64,000 bases of DNA from NCBI GenBank assembly GCA_964383815.1, contig CAYLIC010000005.1:7419-71418 (forward strand), read 5' to 3'. The translations under genes were made by a program, and so were the position numbers. The notes below the pieces were generated by a model. It searched no databases. It was not told the origin of the DNA and worked only from the letters and a program-made list of their open reading frames with translations. The stretch is from UBA11524 sp964383815 (GTDB lineage: Bacteria; Bacillota; Clostridia; Christensenellales; Aristaeellaceae). Position 1 is the first letter of the stretch. Each line of letters starts with the position of its first letter. Positions 38,101-46,339 of this stretch are shown in pieces.

Positions 38101-38489
38101 ACGGTCGGCTGCTGATGGCGGATGAGGATTCCAGGCTGTTCTTTGTGAAGACCGATACTGCGCCTGCTGCGCCTGCTGAACCTGCTGCCAGCGCCCTGGA
38201 CGTGAGCAGCCGGATGGACATCCGCTACACGGCGAAGAGCGCGGAGACCAACGGTGTAACCATGGATGCCTCCATGCTGGGCGCGGAATACTCCCTGACC
38301 TTCCACGCTGACGGCACTGCAGATTTCGTGATGGCAGGCACCCCGGTGCCTGGCCTGTCCTGGACGCAGGGTGAAGGCATCATCACCGTTGACTACTACG
38401 GCACACCCATGCAGGTTACACCCACCGGGGAAGGCTTCGACCTGAACTTCTTCGACAGCATGCTGCTGCACCTTGTTCCTGCTGAATAA
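35118..38489 (+). CDS. Secreted BspA-type leucine-rich repeat protein
   Basis: 1123 residues from GTG 35118 (GGAGG upstream), with signal peptide MKKMTAMLLALCCLLLGGLALA. Residues about 40-810 contain repeated LRR_5 (BspA/TpLRR) units such as LPEGLETVGKGAFEEAENI and LPASLTSIGADALAGCDNL. The end carries three lipocalin-like beta modules joined by Ala/Pro linkers; modules 1 and 2 share an exact 131-nt stretch. There is no LPxTG, SLH or other anchor, so it may be released. BspA-type proteins bind surfaces or host proteins; the ligand is unknown. Confidence 0.85.
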   Translation: MKKMTAMLLALCCLLLGGLALAEEGAAMPTGDALWLWDELNDSAYVEGALQGDVTVPASIDGHDTVALHFNALCDQNSVTSLTLPEGLLALQETAVANMTGLQTVVLNEGLEVISGSNFNRCPALTSVTVPASVRLIDTSFQMCESLREIRFTGVCPTFITDAFTFYWLADDYVIYVPDDQYDAYAAALAGVNDAVDHLQPSGQNAIACNTAAAEEWFTFDAATGAITGYIARHAYVEIPRSIGGVAVKSIGEGALRRDMYIYGLVLPEGLETVGKGAFEEAENILYIKLPSTLKAVEDDAFNSVPGTRIDWSEGLETIGARAFKDIMSTALTLPDSVKTIGESAFESTWIQELHLGANVESIAARAFADCSLTYMAFDLYAPIDMAADAFAGNDALADLDLPWDCSLENHAAYAERFRELHPACTVWINNPPSPDVAETPETDVAITTFENGVWTAYRGEKPNLTTWAIFDDHDVTGLGDGVFQGSQTIRSFYPHHCFWFTTIGNEAFADSTVEYVELFGSITTIGNGAFRNCRNITELTLPASLTSIGADALAGCDNLQKLTVLCDPAVLPDGLLDECFAHTEIYAAPNATAEQVRLLSEKAHRPWYAPVARLGETVNDLVEMPYAMQLIDDYWYDTGYARLDRYQGYELNLYLPREAEGVTLNTLGGDMMGRSRAGDNCDMELPVRSVVIPENYTNIYTTTFAGCETLETIICYAPLEAVPYGMFEGCTSLREVVFVNGVRTLDAGAFNGCTSLETVYVGPYVENIADVAGQMNLITDPALMPDVEALLAAVKSDPMPKPTAAPTAAPAAPAGEADAYLGTWKADTLEMEGETYPVGDMGMEMYLTLNADGTATSFDGESTATDTWHLENGTVVMTDMALPMDAEGRLFMEMDGMKLTFVKDGDTPAAPAAPDAPAAPAGEADAYLGTWKADTLEMEGETYPVGDMGMEMYLTLNADGTAESRDTESNETGVWVMENGVMVVDGVPVTLEADGRLLMADEDSRLFFVKTDTAPAAPAEPAASALDVSSRMDIRYTAKSAETNGVTMDASMLGAEYSLTFHADGTADFVMAGTPVPGLSWTQGEGIITVDYYGTPMQVTPTGEGFDLNFFDSMLLHLVPAE
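37551..38002 (+). repeat. Exact intragenic duplication in the BspA-like gene
   Basis: Bases 37551-37681 and 37872-38002 are identical (131 nt, offset 321 nt = 107 codons). The rest of the two modules has diverged. Confidence 0.95.
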
Positions 38490-38540
38490 GCACGGACGCC
38501 ATGGGTGGTGAGCTGCCATTCATCGTGCATGGAACCAAAT

Positions 38541-38585
38541 AAAAAATCGGCCCGCTGGCGCAATGGTCAGCGGGCCGATTTGATG
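38541..38585. terminator. Bidirectional terminator between the LRR gene and gdhA
   Basis: AATCGGCCCGCTG/CAGCGGGCCGATT, flanked by six As on the left (T run for gdhA on the minus strand) and a weaker T-rich flank on the right. Confidence 0.88.
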
Positions 38586-38591
38586 TTTTTG

Positions 38592-39932
38592 TTAGACGGC
38601 GCCCTGGGCCAGCATGGCATCGGCAACCTTCAGGAAGCCGGCAATGTTGGCACCGGCAACATAGTCGCCGGGCGTGGCGTATTCGGCAGCAGCCTCTGCA
38701 ACCTTGTTGAAGATGCCCACCATGATGCCCTGCAGCTTCTCGTCCACCTCTTCCACCGTCCAGCTCATGCGCATGCTGTTCTGGGACATTTCCAGGGCGG
38801 AGCAGGCCACGCCGCCGGCGTTGGCAGCCTTGCCGGGTGCAAACAGCACACCGGCCTTCTGGAAGGCCTCGGTGGCACCGATGGTGGAGGGCATGTTGGC
38901 ACCCTCGCCCACGGCGATGACGCCATTGGCAATCAGCGCCTTGGCGGAATCCTCATTCAGCTCGTTCTGGGTGGCGCAGGGCAGTGCCAGCTGGCAGGGA
39001 ATGGTCCAGATGCCGGAGCAGCCCTCGGTGTAGGTTGCGCCATCCACCCGCTGGACGTATTCCTTAATGCGCTTGCGCTCCACTTCCTTGATTTGCTTAA
39101 TCACGTCCAGGTTCACGCCATTGGGGTCGTGAATGTAGCCGTTGGAGTCGCTCATGGCGACGACCTTGGCACCCATTTCGGTAATCTTCTCGGCAGCGTA
39201 GATAGCCACGTTGCCGGAGCCGGACACCACCACGGTCTTGCCGGCCACATCCTGGCCATTGGCCTGGAGCATGGCGCGGGTCAGGTAGCACAGGCCATAG
39301 CCGGTGGCCTGCTTGCGGCCCAGGGAGCCGCCCCAGGTCAGGCCTTTGCCGGTCAGCACGCCCTCGTACAGGCCGGTAATGCGCTTGTACTGCCCGTAGA
39401 AGTAGCCAATCTCCCGGGCACCCACGCCGATGTCACCGGCGGGAACGTCCTCATCGGCGCCGATGTACTTGTACAGCTCGGTCATGAAGCTCTGGCAGAA
39501 GCGCATAATTTCGTTGTCGCTCTTGCCCTTGGGGTCGAAGTCGGAGCCGCCCTTGCCGCCGCCAATGGGCAGGCCGGTCAGGCTGTTCTTCAGCACCTGC
39601 TCAAAGCCCAGGAACTTCAGAATGCTCTGGTTCACGGAGGGGTGCAGCCGCAGGCCACCCTTATACGGGCCGATGGCGCTGTTGAACTGCACACGGTAGC
39701 CACGGTTCACCTGCACCTTGCCGGCATCGTCCACCCACGGCACACGGAAGGTGATGATGCGCTCCGGCTCCACAAACCGCTCCAGCAGGCCCACGGCCTC
39801 ATACTTTTCGGCATTGCGGTCGATAACAGGCTTCAAGGTGGTCAATATTTCTGTCGCAGCCTGAATAAACTCGGGCTCATGGGCGTAACGAACCTTCAGG
39901 CCGTCCAGCACTCTCTGCGCGTAATCACTCAT
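38592..39932 (-). CDS. gdhA: NADP-specific glutamate dehydrogenase
   Basis: 446 residues, hexameric GDH of about 450 aa. Catalytic-site sequence PIGGGKGGSDFDPKGKSDNEIMRFCQ with the catalytic lysine, GPYKGGLRLHPSVN, and the Rossmann loop VVSGSGNVAIYAAEK. It converts 2-oxoglutarate and ammonia to glutamate. Single-gene unit with its own promoter and terminator. Confidence 0.95.
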   Translation of the reverse strand: MSDYAQRVLDGLKVRYAHEPEFIQAATEILTTLKPVIDRNAEKYEAVGLLERFVEPERIITFRVPWVDDAGKVQVNRGYRVQFNSAIGPYKGGLRLHPSVNQSILKFLGFEQVLKNSLTGLPIGGGKGGSDFDPKGKSDNEIMRFCQSFMTELYKYIGADEDVPAGDIGVGAREIGYFYGQYKRITGLYEGVLTGKGLTWGGSLGRKQATGYGLCYLTRAMLQANGQDVAGKTVVVSGSGNVAIYAAEKITEMGAKVVAMSDSNGYIHDPNGVNLDVIKQIKEVERKRIKEYVQRVDGATYTEGCSGIWTIPCQLALPCATQNELNEDSAKALIANGVIAVGEGANMPSTIGATEAFQKAGVLFAPGKAANAGGVACSALEMSQNSMRMSWTVEEVDEKLQGIMVGIFNKVAEAAAEYATPGDYVAGANIAGFLKVADAMLAQGAV

Positions 39933-39978
39933 GGGAAATCGCTCCTTTCAAGTTGCACAGTGTCCCTGTACGGCTTTT

Positions 39979-40007
39979 ATTTTACAACCCCGGATGCAGG
40001 ATAGCAA
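39979..40007 (-). promoter_or_regulatory. Promoter of gdhA
   Basis: TTGCTA (40002-40007), 17-nt spacer, TAAAAT (39979-39984) on the minus strand. Confidence 0.75.
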
Positions 40008-40045
40008 CCCCCGTCCTGCATTCTTTTTGTTTTTCCAGAGGCGGC

Positions 40046-40095
40046 AGAGGGTGCGTTTCGTTCGCCGTGCCGGCGGGAGCCGGGGTGCGCAACGG
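40046..40095. repeat. Possible partial copy of the interspersed repeat
   Basis: GTGCGTTTCGTTCGCCGTGC resembles the GCGTTTCGTGCGCCG module of copies 2-4, but the palindromic modules are missing. Confidence 0.35.
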
Positions 40096-40159
40096 GCGCA
40101 GGGCGACACGGAGAAGGGAGCGGGCGGTGCATTCCCTCATTACACAGCTACCAGACATC

Positions 40160-40193
40160 AAAAACCCGCCCGGACAATGCATCCAGGCGGGTT
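40160..40193 (-). terminator. Terminator of the lacI-type gene
   Basis: AACCCGCCTGG...CCGGGCGGGTT stem followed by TTTTT on the minus strand. Confidence 0.88.
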
Positions 40194-40202
40194 CTGCTTT
40201 GC

Positions 40203-41207
40203 TCAAAGGGACTTCACCGGGCCGTCCGAGGCCTTGTACCTGGGGTGACCGCCAATCACCATGCGGCTGGGCAGCAGGCTGCGTTTGGTGCAGCACTCAA
40301 TCATCAGCTGAACGGTGGAGCGGAGCATGGTTTCATAATTGATGCGGAAGGAGGAGATTTCCGGCAGGGGAGCGTGGGTGGCAGGGTATTCGTCAAAGCC
40401 TACCACGGAGATGTCCTCCGGCACCCGGTAGCCGTGGGCCATCAGCTTTTCGATGAGCTTCTGGGCGGTTACGTCGCAGTTGCAGACGAAGGCTGTGGGC
40501 ATCCTTTCCGGGAATTCCGGGGCGATGACCTCGCCATGCTCGTCCCGGTCGTTCAGGAGCCATTCGGGGTGCATGGGCAGGTTGTTGGTCAGCATTGCCC
40601 GGTAGTAGCCAAGAAACCTGTCCATAATGCTGCTGGTGAGGGATGTGCAGCCCACATAGGCAATATCCCTGTGTCCGTTCTTGATGAGGTGACTGGTCAG
40701 GCGGTAGGCGCCGTAGGTGTTGTCCCCCACCACGGCGGGAGCGCTGGCCCGATCGTCATAGAAATCCATGAACACAACAGGGGTGGATTGGGCTGTAATG
40801 GCGCGGATGTACGCTTTCTTCGGCTCGCCAAGGAGGATGAGCCCGTCCACATGGCGGCTGCGGATCAGGTTGGGCAGCTCCTGGGCCTGCTCTGCCTCCT
40901 CACTGAGAGTTTCCAGCAGGCAGAAGTGCCCGGCGTTGGTCAGCTCCTGCACCAGCATGGGTGCCAGCATGGAGTAGTAGGATTCCGGGTCGAAAAAGCG
41001 GACGGGAATCAGCACGCCAATGTCCAGGGCGTGGGCGGTCTGGCTGCGCTTGGTGCTCAGGTTAACATAGCCCATTTCGGCAGCGGTACGGGTAATACGC
41101 TCCCGCATTTCCTGGCTGACACCGGGGCTGCCGGAAAGCGCCTTGGACACGCTGACCGCGCTGACGCCAACCACCTTGGCAATGTCGCGCATGGTTGTGT
41201 TTCCCAT
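40203..41207 (-). CDS. LacI family transcription regulator
   Basis: 334 residues. N-terminal HTH MRDIAKVVGVSAVSVSKALSGSPGVSQ and a periplasmic-binding-protein-like sensor (IGVLIPVRF; DGLILLGEP; AYVGCTSL; DISVVGFDEYPATH). It lies downstream of the sugar importer genes in the same direction but after them, with its own terminator, and most likely controls that importer. Start 41207 follows GGTGAGGGAA; a start six codons later is possible. Confidence 0.92.
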   Translation of the reverse strand: MGNTTMRDIAKVVGVSAVSVSKALSGSPGVSQEMRERITRTAAEMGYVNLSTKRSQTAHALDIGVLIPVRFFDPESYYSMLAPMLVQELTNAGHFCLLETLSEEAEQAQELPNLIRSRHVDGLILLGEPKKAYIRAITAQSTPVVFMDFYDDRASAPAVVGDNTYGAYRLTSHLIKNGHRDIAYVGCTSLTSSIMDRFLGYYRAMLTNNLPMHPEWLLNDRDEHGEVIAPEFPERMPTAFVCNCDVTAQKLIEKLMAHGYRVPEDISVVGFDEYPATHAPLPEISSFRINYETMLRSTVQLMIECCTKRSLLPSRMVIGGHPRYKASDGPVKSL

Positions 41208-41283
41208 TTCCCTCACCACCTTCATTGGTGAAAAATCTCTGTCGGAAATGATACCACTATCCGCCCTGTCCGTCAAGGTGCAG

Positions 41284-42132
41284 TTATCCCTTCACAGCGC
41301 CGTTGGTCATGCCGTTGTAAATCTGCTTCTGAAACAGGATAAAAATGATGAGAATCGGCAGGGTGCAGATCAGCACACCGGCGCAGATAATCTCATACTG
41401 GCTCTTGGTGGGCCCCAGGTAGGTGTACAGGGCGGTGGACACGGTTTTGTATTTGGATTTGTCCTGCAGGTACAGGTTGGCATTGTAATACTCATTGTAA
41501 ATGCCAACGCCCTTCAGAATCATACAGGTCACCATGGCCGGGCGCAGCAGCGGCAGCAGAATGCGGAAGAACACGCCGTAATAGGTGCAGCCCTCGATAA
41601 TGGCGGACTCGTCCAGGGCGGTAGGCAGGTTTTCAAAATACTGCAGAAGGATGTAGATGGAAATCACATCCGTGCCCGCCATCATGATGATGTATCCCAC
41701 CAGGGAATTGACCAGGTTCAGGTTGGACATCATCTTGTAGATGGTCACCTGCATGGCCAGGCCGGGAATCAGGCTGGCCAGGGTGAAGGCATTGCGGATC
41801 AGCGTATTTCCGCGGAACTTGAACCTGTCCAGCACATAGGCCAGCATGCTGCCCAGCATGACGGAAATGAGGATGGTAATCAGCATGACGCCAATGGAGG
41901 TGATGAACCCCTGGCCAATGCCGGAATCGTTCCAGAAGTTGATGAAGTTTTCCAGGTTACCCCAGTTCTGCGGCGGCGCCACCTTGCTGGTCAGGCCAAA
42001 CTCCTCCTTGGTTTTGAAGGCGGCAAACACGCAGCTCACCAAGGGCAGCAGGCATGCGAAGGAGGCGACAATCAGGGATAGATGCTTCAGGAATTTCAAC
42101 ACATAGGCCTTAAATGAACGCTCAACACCCAT
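41284..42132 (-). CDS. Sugar ABC transporter permease, MalG type
   Basis: 282 residues, six membrane segments and the EAA motif in ESAIIEGCTYYGVFFRILLPLLRP. Starts one base after the stop of the previous permease, with AAGGAGG overlapping that gene. Forms the channel with the MalF-type partner; no ATPase gene is present. Confidence 0.92.
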   Translation of the reverse strand: MGVERSFKAYVLKFLKHLSLIVASFACLLPLVSCVFAAFKTKEEFGLTSKVAPPQNWGNLENFINFWNDSGIGQGFITSIGVMLITILISVMLGSMLAYVLDRFKFRGNTLIRNAFTLASLIPGLAMQVTIYKMMSNLNLVNSLVGYIIMMAGTDVISIYILLQYFENLPTALDESAIIEGCTYYGVFFRILLPLLRPAMVTCMILKGVGIYNEYYNANLYLQDKSKYKTVSTALYTYLGPTKSQYEIICAGVLICTLPILIIFILFQKQIYNGMTNGAVKG

Positions 42133-42133
42133 G

Positions 42134-43108
42134 TTACTGCACCTCCTTCTTTGCAGGCTTGGTTTCCGTGCTGCTGTTGCGGAACGCATACTTGAATACC
42201 AGCTTTTGAATCACCGTGCAAATGCAGATGATGAGCACCAGCACCACAGCCATGGCACAGGCCAGGCCGACCTTGTGGTCGATATGGGCGGTTTGGTGCA
42301 TCTTAATGAAGTAGGTTGCGGTGCCGTTGGCGCCCATGGCGGCGATAACGTAGGGCGGCTCGAAGGCGCTGAGGGAGCCGGTGATGGAAAGAATCACGTT
42401 CAGGGTCAGCACGGTGGAAATGCTGGGGAGAATCACATAGCGGAACAGGTGCCACTTGTTTGCGCCATCGATGGCGGCGGCCTCATACAGGGTGGGATCC
42501 ACACTCATAATCGCGCCGCAGAACAGCACCATGTTCTGCCCCATGTACTTCCACACGGAGGTCGCCACCAGCGACCAGTTGTTGATGCTCATGTCCCGCA
42601 GCCAGTAGGGCAGGCTTTCCTGCGGTATGCCAAAGAAGCCCAGCGCGGTATCCAGCACATAGCCGCGGGTGTAGAAAAACTTGAAGATAAAGCCAATGGC
42701 AATGGCGTTAACCAGGAAGGGGAAAAACATAGCGCCCTTGTAGAAGGCGGTAAATTTCGTTTTAAAGGAGAGGATGGTGGCGAAATACAGCGCCAGCGCA
42801 ATCTGCACCAGGGCGCCCACCATGTAGTACAGGCTAACGCGGAAGGTGGAAAACAGCTCTTCCTTGGTGAAAACGCTGATGTAGTTTTTCAGCCCAACGA
42901 AGCCGCGGTTTTTCGTGTAGCTCATGTTGAAGAAGCTCCACTCCACCATCTTCACAAAGGGGTAGTAGGTGAACATAATCAAAAGGATAATGGGTACCAC
43001 TGCAAAGGTGAAAATCACAATGCGCTTCTGGTTCTTCGGCACGGCGAACCAATCGCGGAAGGTCTTGCGGCCGCGGGGCTGCGGCACAGCGGGATTAACG
43101 GTTGACAT
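42134..43108 (-). CDS. Sugar ABC transporter permease, MalF type
   Basis: 324 residues with N-terminal cytoplasmic stretch, six membrane segments and EAA motif YEAAAIDGANKWHLFRYVILPSIS. Preceded by a strong intra-operon hairpin. Confidence 0.92.
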   Translation of the reverse strand: MSTVNPAVPQPRGRKTFRDWFAVPKNQKRIVIFTFAVVPIILLIMFTYYPFVKMVEWSFFNMSYTKNRGFVGLKNYISVFTKEELFSTFRVSLYYMVGALVQIALALYFATILSFKTKFTAFYKGAMFFPFLVNAIAIGFIFKFFYTRGYVLDTALGFFGIPQESLPYWLRDMSINNWSLVATSVWKYMGQNMVLFCGAIMSVDPTLYEAAAIDGANKWHLFRYVILPSISTVLTLNVILSITGSLSAFEPPYVIAAMGANGTATYFIKMHQTAHIDHKVGLACAMAVVLVLIICICTVIQKLVFKYAFRNSSTETKPAKKEVQ

Positions 43109-43133
43109 GGCATGCGCTCCTTCCTTGTTGAAA

Positions 43134-43166
43134 ACAGGAGGCTGGAGACGAACTCCAGCCTCCTGT
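43134..43166 (-). terminator. Intra-operon hairpin after the binding-protein gene
   Basis: A perfect 14-bp stem (ACAGGAGGCTGGAG with CTCCAGCCTCCTGT), loop 5 nt, weak T tract. Such hairpins often stop most transcripts and protect the binding-protein mRNA, giving more binding protein than permease. Confidence 0.75.
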
Positions 43167-43188
43167 GAGAGGTTTGCCAGGGTGAAAC

Positions 43189-44523
43189 TTACTTAACCTC
43201 AACGTTGTGTTCAGCCTGAGCATCGCTCCAGGCCTCGTTCCAATCGGCCATGATGTCGTCGAAGCTCTTGTCGCCGTTGAAGGCATGCTCGATAATCTGC
43301 TGAATCTTGCTGTCGCCAGCGCGGTTCAGGTTCAGGCCGGAATCAGCGTTCAGGTCGTCGACCAGCTGCTGATCCAGGGCAGCGGCGTCGGGCAGAAGCT
43401 CAACACCGTCGAAGGCGGCGTACAGGTCGGGGTACTTGCCGTCCTTGTTGATCGGGGTGCCGCCCTCGTTGAAGGAGAAGCCGGACTCGTGGGTCATCCA
43501 CTTGATGAACACCATGGTGCCAATCTGATCCTCGGCGGAGGCATACTTGTTGATGGCGTAGCAATAGTCAGCGCCGGCGGAGGCATACTGCTTGCCGTCC
43601 ACGGAGATGGGGAAAGCCATGTAGCCGATGTCAGCGCCATTGGGGCCAGCCTCAACCATCTGGGAGAAAGCCCAGGAGCCCAGCACCATGCAGCCGATCT
43701 GGCCGTTGTTGATCATGCCCTTGCAGCCTTCCCAGTCGGTGGTGGTGTAGTCGTCCTCGATGAGGCCGGCAGCCACAGCATCGTACAGGATCTTGTACAC
43801 GGCATAGGGGCCGGCGGCTTCGATCTTGTTGGAGAAGGGATCCTTCTCGGTCACGATGTCGTTGTTCATGAAGTTGCCATTGGCATTGGCAGCGCCGATG
43901 TAGGCATCCCAAGCGCCCATGGTCCAGCCAGCGGCGTAGTTGGTATACAGCGGGATAGCATCGGTGTTGGCCTTGATGGCCTGCAGCGCAGCGATGAACT
44001 CATCGGGGGTCTTGGGCAGCTCGGTCACGCCAGCCTTCTCGAACACAGCCTTGTTGTAAACAATGCCGTTGGCGTTGCCGGTGGAGGGCATGCCATACAC
44101 CACGCCGTCAAAGGCCTTGGCGTCGATGAAGTTGTAGATGCCTTCCAGGGCTTCCACGGTGCCCAGGGGCGTGAAGTAGGTAGCGAACTCGCTGGCTTCC
44201 ACCTGGGGAATGCCCAGCATGGTGCCCCAATCGTGGGAGCCGGTCAGGCGGGTCAGGCTATCCTGAGCATAGTCGGTAATGCCGTCGAACTCAACGGTGA
44301 TGTTGGGATACACCTTGTTGAACTCAGCGATGTAGTTGGCCAGGGCGCCGCTGTTCACCAGGTCGGTGCGGTGGGTCAGCCATTTCACGTTGGCGGTCAG
44401 GTCGGTGTAGTCCTCGCCCAGCTTAATCTGGTCGATGGTGGGAACGGTCGCCTCGGCGGAAGCAAAGGACACCGCAGAGAGCGCCATCATCAGGCAGAGA
44501 ACCAGAGACAGGAACTTCTTCAT
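43189..44523 (-). CDS. Extracellular sugar-binding protein (family 1)
   Basis: 444 residues. Signal peptide MKKFLSLVLCLMMALSAVSFASA without a lipobox cysteine, then a family 1 binding protein (NVKWLTHRTDL; WTMGAWDAYIGAANANG; GCMVLGSWAFSQMVEAG). First gene of the importer operon, transcribed from a strong promoter with an adjacent palindrome. Substrate unknown. Confidence 0.92.
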   Translation of the reverse strand: MKKFLSLVLCLMMALSAVSFASAEATVPTIDQIKLGEDYTDLTANVKWLTHRTDLVNSGALANYIAEFNKVYPNITVEFDGITDYAQDSLTRLTGSHDWGTMLGIPQVEASEFATYFTPLGTVEALEGIYNFIDAKAFDGVVYGMPSTGNANGIVYNKAVFEKAGVTELPKTPDEFIAALQAIKANTDAIPLYTNYAAGWTMGAWDAYIGAANANGNFMNNDIVTEKDPFSNKIEAAGPYAVYKILYDAVAAGLIEDDYTTTDWEGCKGMINNGQIGCMVLGSWAFSQMVEAGPNGADIGYMAFPISVDGKQYASAGADYCYAINKYASAEDQIGTMVFIKWMTHESGFSFNEGGTPINKDGKYPDLYAAFDGVELLPDAAALDQQLVDDLNADSGLNLNRAGDSKIQQIIEHAFNGDKSFDDIMADWNEAWSDAQAEHNVEVK

Positions 44524-44547
44524 GTTGTAACCTCCTCTTGTTAAGTA

Positions 44548-44565
44548 AGTAGTTAGGTAACTACT
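44548..44565. promoter_or_regulatory. Candidate operator of the sugar importer operon
   Basis: Perfect inverted repeat AGTAGTTA GG TAACTACT, lying about 10 nt downstream of the -10 box, so at the start of the transcript. Confidence 0.7.
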
Positions 44566-44575
44566 GATTAACTAT

Positions 44576-44604
44576 ATTATAACCATGTTGTTTGTGGTTG
44601 TCAA
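44576..44604 (-). promoter_or_regulatory. Promoter of the sugar importer operon
   Basis: TTGACA (44599-44604), 17-nt spacer, TATAAT (44576-44581), full consensus. Confidence 0.93.
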
Positions 44605-44652
44605 TCCCCCAATATATATATTTGTCCTTTTTATTTCACTTTTTGGCAAAAG

Positions 44653-44692
44653 AAAAATCCCGCTCCATACCATACCAAAGAGCGGGATTTTT
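44653..44692. terminator. Bidirectional terminator after the family 5 binding-protein gene
   Basis: AAAAATCCCGCTC paired with GAGCGGGATTTTT, 14-nt loop. On the minus strand it ends the gene cluster that finishes at 44762. Confidence 0.85.
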
Positions 44693-44745
44693 AAGGGATG
44701 AAATCCCTTATGCAGGGTGCAGGGACAGCGTCCCTGCCGGGGCAG
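44685..44745. repeat. Interspersed palindromic repeat, copy 5
   Basis: GGGATTTTTAAGGGATGAAA plus TCCCTTATG, then CAGGGTGCAGGGACAGCG plus TCCCTGCCGGGG. Joined directly to the terminator stem. Confidence 0.85.
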
Positions 44746-44761
44746 AGGGCAGCACCCATGG

Positions 44762-46339
44762 TTACTGGCGGAAGGACTCAATGCCGCGGAGAAGCTCCAG
44801 TTCGCGAACGTCGCGGACGGTGGTGTACATTTGCCGGGTCAGCACGGAGCCGGATCGGTAGAACAGGCACAGGAAGGGCACATCCTCCGCAAAGCGCTGC
44901 TGGATGTTCATCAGGGAGGCCTGGTAGCCGTCCCTGGTGGTCTGGGTGCGCAGATCCTTGCACAGGTTGGTCATATCATCGCTTTTGTACAGGCCATAAT
45001 TGCCGGTGTTCCCCTTCATCAGCAGAAAGCCCGGATCGGGGCAGGGATCCATGGCGAAGGATACCAGCGCCAGGTCGAAGGAGGCGGCCTTCAGCTTTTC
45101 CTGTATCTGCGTCATGGTCATCACGGTTACCTTGGTGGAAATGCCCGCCTGGGCCAGCATGTCGGCAATCAGGTTGGCGGTTTCCACCCGCACGTTGTTG
45201 TCCGGCTCCTCGTAGACGTATATGCGCAGGTGCAGGTTTTCCTTTTCACCCTTGGCGTTCAGCCTGTCCAGAATGCCGTCCTCGTCGGAATCCTCCCAGC
45301 CTTCCTCCTCCAGCAGGGCCTTGGCGGCCTCCACATCGGTAACGAAATACTGGCTCAGGTTCTCGTTGTACATCCAAGTGCCGGGAATCATGGGTGTGTC
45401 CGTGCGCTCCACCATGCCCATGTACACCTGCCTGGCAATCTTGTCCGGGTCAATCAGGTACCGGAGCGCCTTGCGCATGTTCAGGGAATCCAGGGGGGAG
45501 AGCGCGTGGTTTATCAGCACGGTTTCCAGCTGGTTGGTGCGGTAGTCCAGGGCCAGGGAGGAGGTGCCGCTCTTGTGCTGGGCGGCGGCAATGGAGCGGG
45601 TGAAGGCCGTGTCCACCCGGGCGTACTCATAGCTTTCGATGACCGCGTTGGGCGAATCGTGCATGGTGACGGCGATTTCCTCCACCTGGGGGCGGGTCTG
45701 CCACCAGGAGTCGTTGACCTTCAGCCACATATAGCTGCCGGCGGAAAAATCGGAAATCACATAGGGGCCGGTGCCGGGCGGGTTGTCTGCCGCCACCCTG
45801 TCCGCAGGCAGGACGGGAAAGGTCATGGCATAGAGAACGCCCCAGTAGTTCCGCCCGGCGGCGGTTTTCACCACCACGGTGTAGTCACCGGAGGCGGAGA
45901 TGCTTTTGACAAAGTATTTCAGGTTGCAGTAGTAGCCGGGATTCTGGGTGTTTTCCTCATTGGCCCGGTCGAGAATATACTGGGCGGTGGCAACCACGTC
46001 CCTGGCGGTCAGGGGTGTGCCATCGGAGAAGGTGATGTTCTTTCGGAGGGTGAATGTCCAGGTCTTGCCGCTGCCGGATTCCTCCCAGCTTTCGCACAGG
46101 CCCGGCTGGGGCAAATAATCATCGTCTATGGTGACAAGGCTTTCGTACACCAGGTCGTACAGGCTCATCATGTCCCGCTCCACGGGGTCCAGCGGCTGAA
46201 TCAGTGTGGTTTTGGTGGATTGTATGCCCACCACCAGGCTGGTGCCCACATTGGAGGCCAGGGCGCTACCTGCCAGCAGGCACAGCAGCAGCGTAACCGG
46301 CAGGAGCCGTTTGATAAAAAAGCGCGTCGTAAATCGCAT
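44762..46339 (-). CDS. ABC transporter substrate-binding protein (family 5, peptide type)
   Basis: About 525 residues from ATG 46339. N-terminal signal peptide (RLLPVTLLLCLLAGSALA), then the SBP_bac_5 pattern: LYDLVYESLVTIDDDYLPQPGLCESWE, WTFTLRKNITFSDGTPLTARDVVATAQYIL as one block, and GTGPYVIS. Binds oligopeptides or similar. No permease or ATPase genes adjoin it. It overlaps the lytic transglycosylase gene by about 74 nt, and its ribosome site (GGGAGAG, 12 nt away) is poor, so coupling with the upstream gene is likely. Confidence 0.85.
   Translation of the reverse strand: MRFTTRFFIKRLLPVTLLLCLLAGSALASNVGTSLVVGIQSTKTTLIQPLDPVERDMMSLYDLVYESLVTIDDDYLPQPGLCESWEESGSGKTWTFTLRKNITFSDGTPLTARDVVATAQYILDRANEENTQNPGYYCNLKYFVKSISASGDYTVVVKTAAGRNYWGVLYAMTFPVLPADRVAADNPPGTGPYVISDFSAGSYMWLKVNDSWWQTRPQVEEIAVTMHDSPNAVIESYEYARVDTAFTRSIAAAQHKSGTSSLALDYRTNQLETVLINHALSPLDSLNMRKALRYLIDPDKIARQVYMGMVERTDTPMIPGTWMYNENLSQYFVTDVEAAKALLEEEGWEDSDEDGILDRLNAKGEKENLHLRIYVYEEPDNNVRVETANLIADMLAQAGISTKVTVMTMTQIQEKLKAASFDLALVSFAMDPCPDPGFLLMKGNTGNYGLYKSDDMTNLCKDLRTQTTRDGYQASLMNIQQRFAEDVPFLCLFYRSGSVLTRQMYTTVRDVRELELLRGIESFRQ

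Noticed and set aside
35118..38489. Cell-wall anchoring of the LRR protein
   Set aside because: The C-terminus ends in a beta module (LLHLVPAE) without LPxTG, SLH repeats or a hydrophobic tail.
35061..38519. A 1152-codon open frame on the minus strand opposite the LRR gene, and similar long frames opposite jag-yidC (8942-11260) and others
   Set aside because: They mirror real genes, lack ribosome sites, have no recognisable domains and arise because GC-rich codons leave few stops on the opposite strand.
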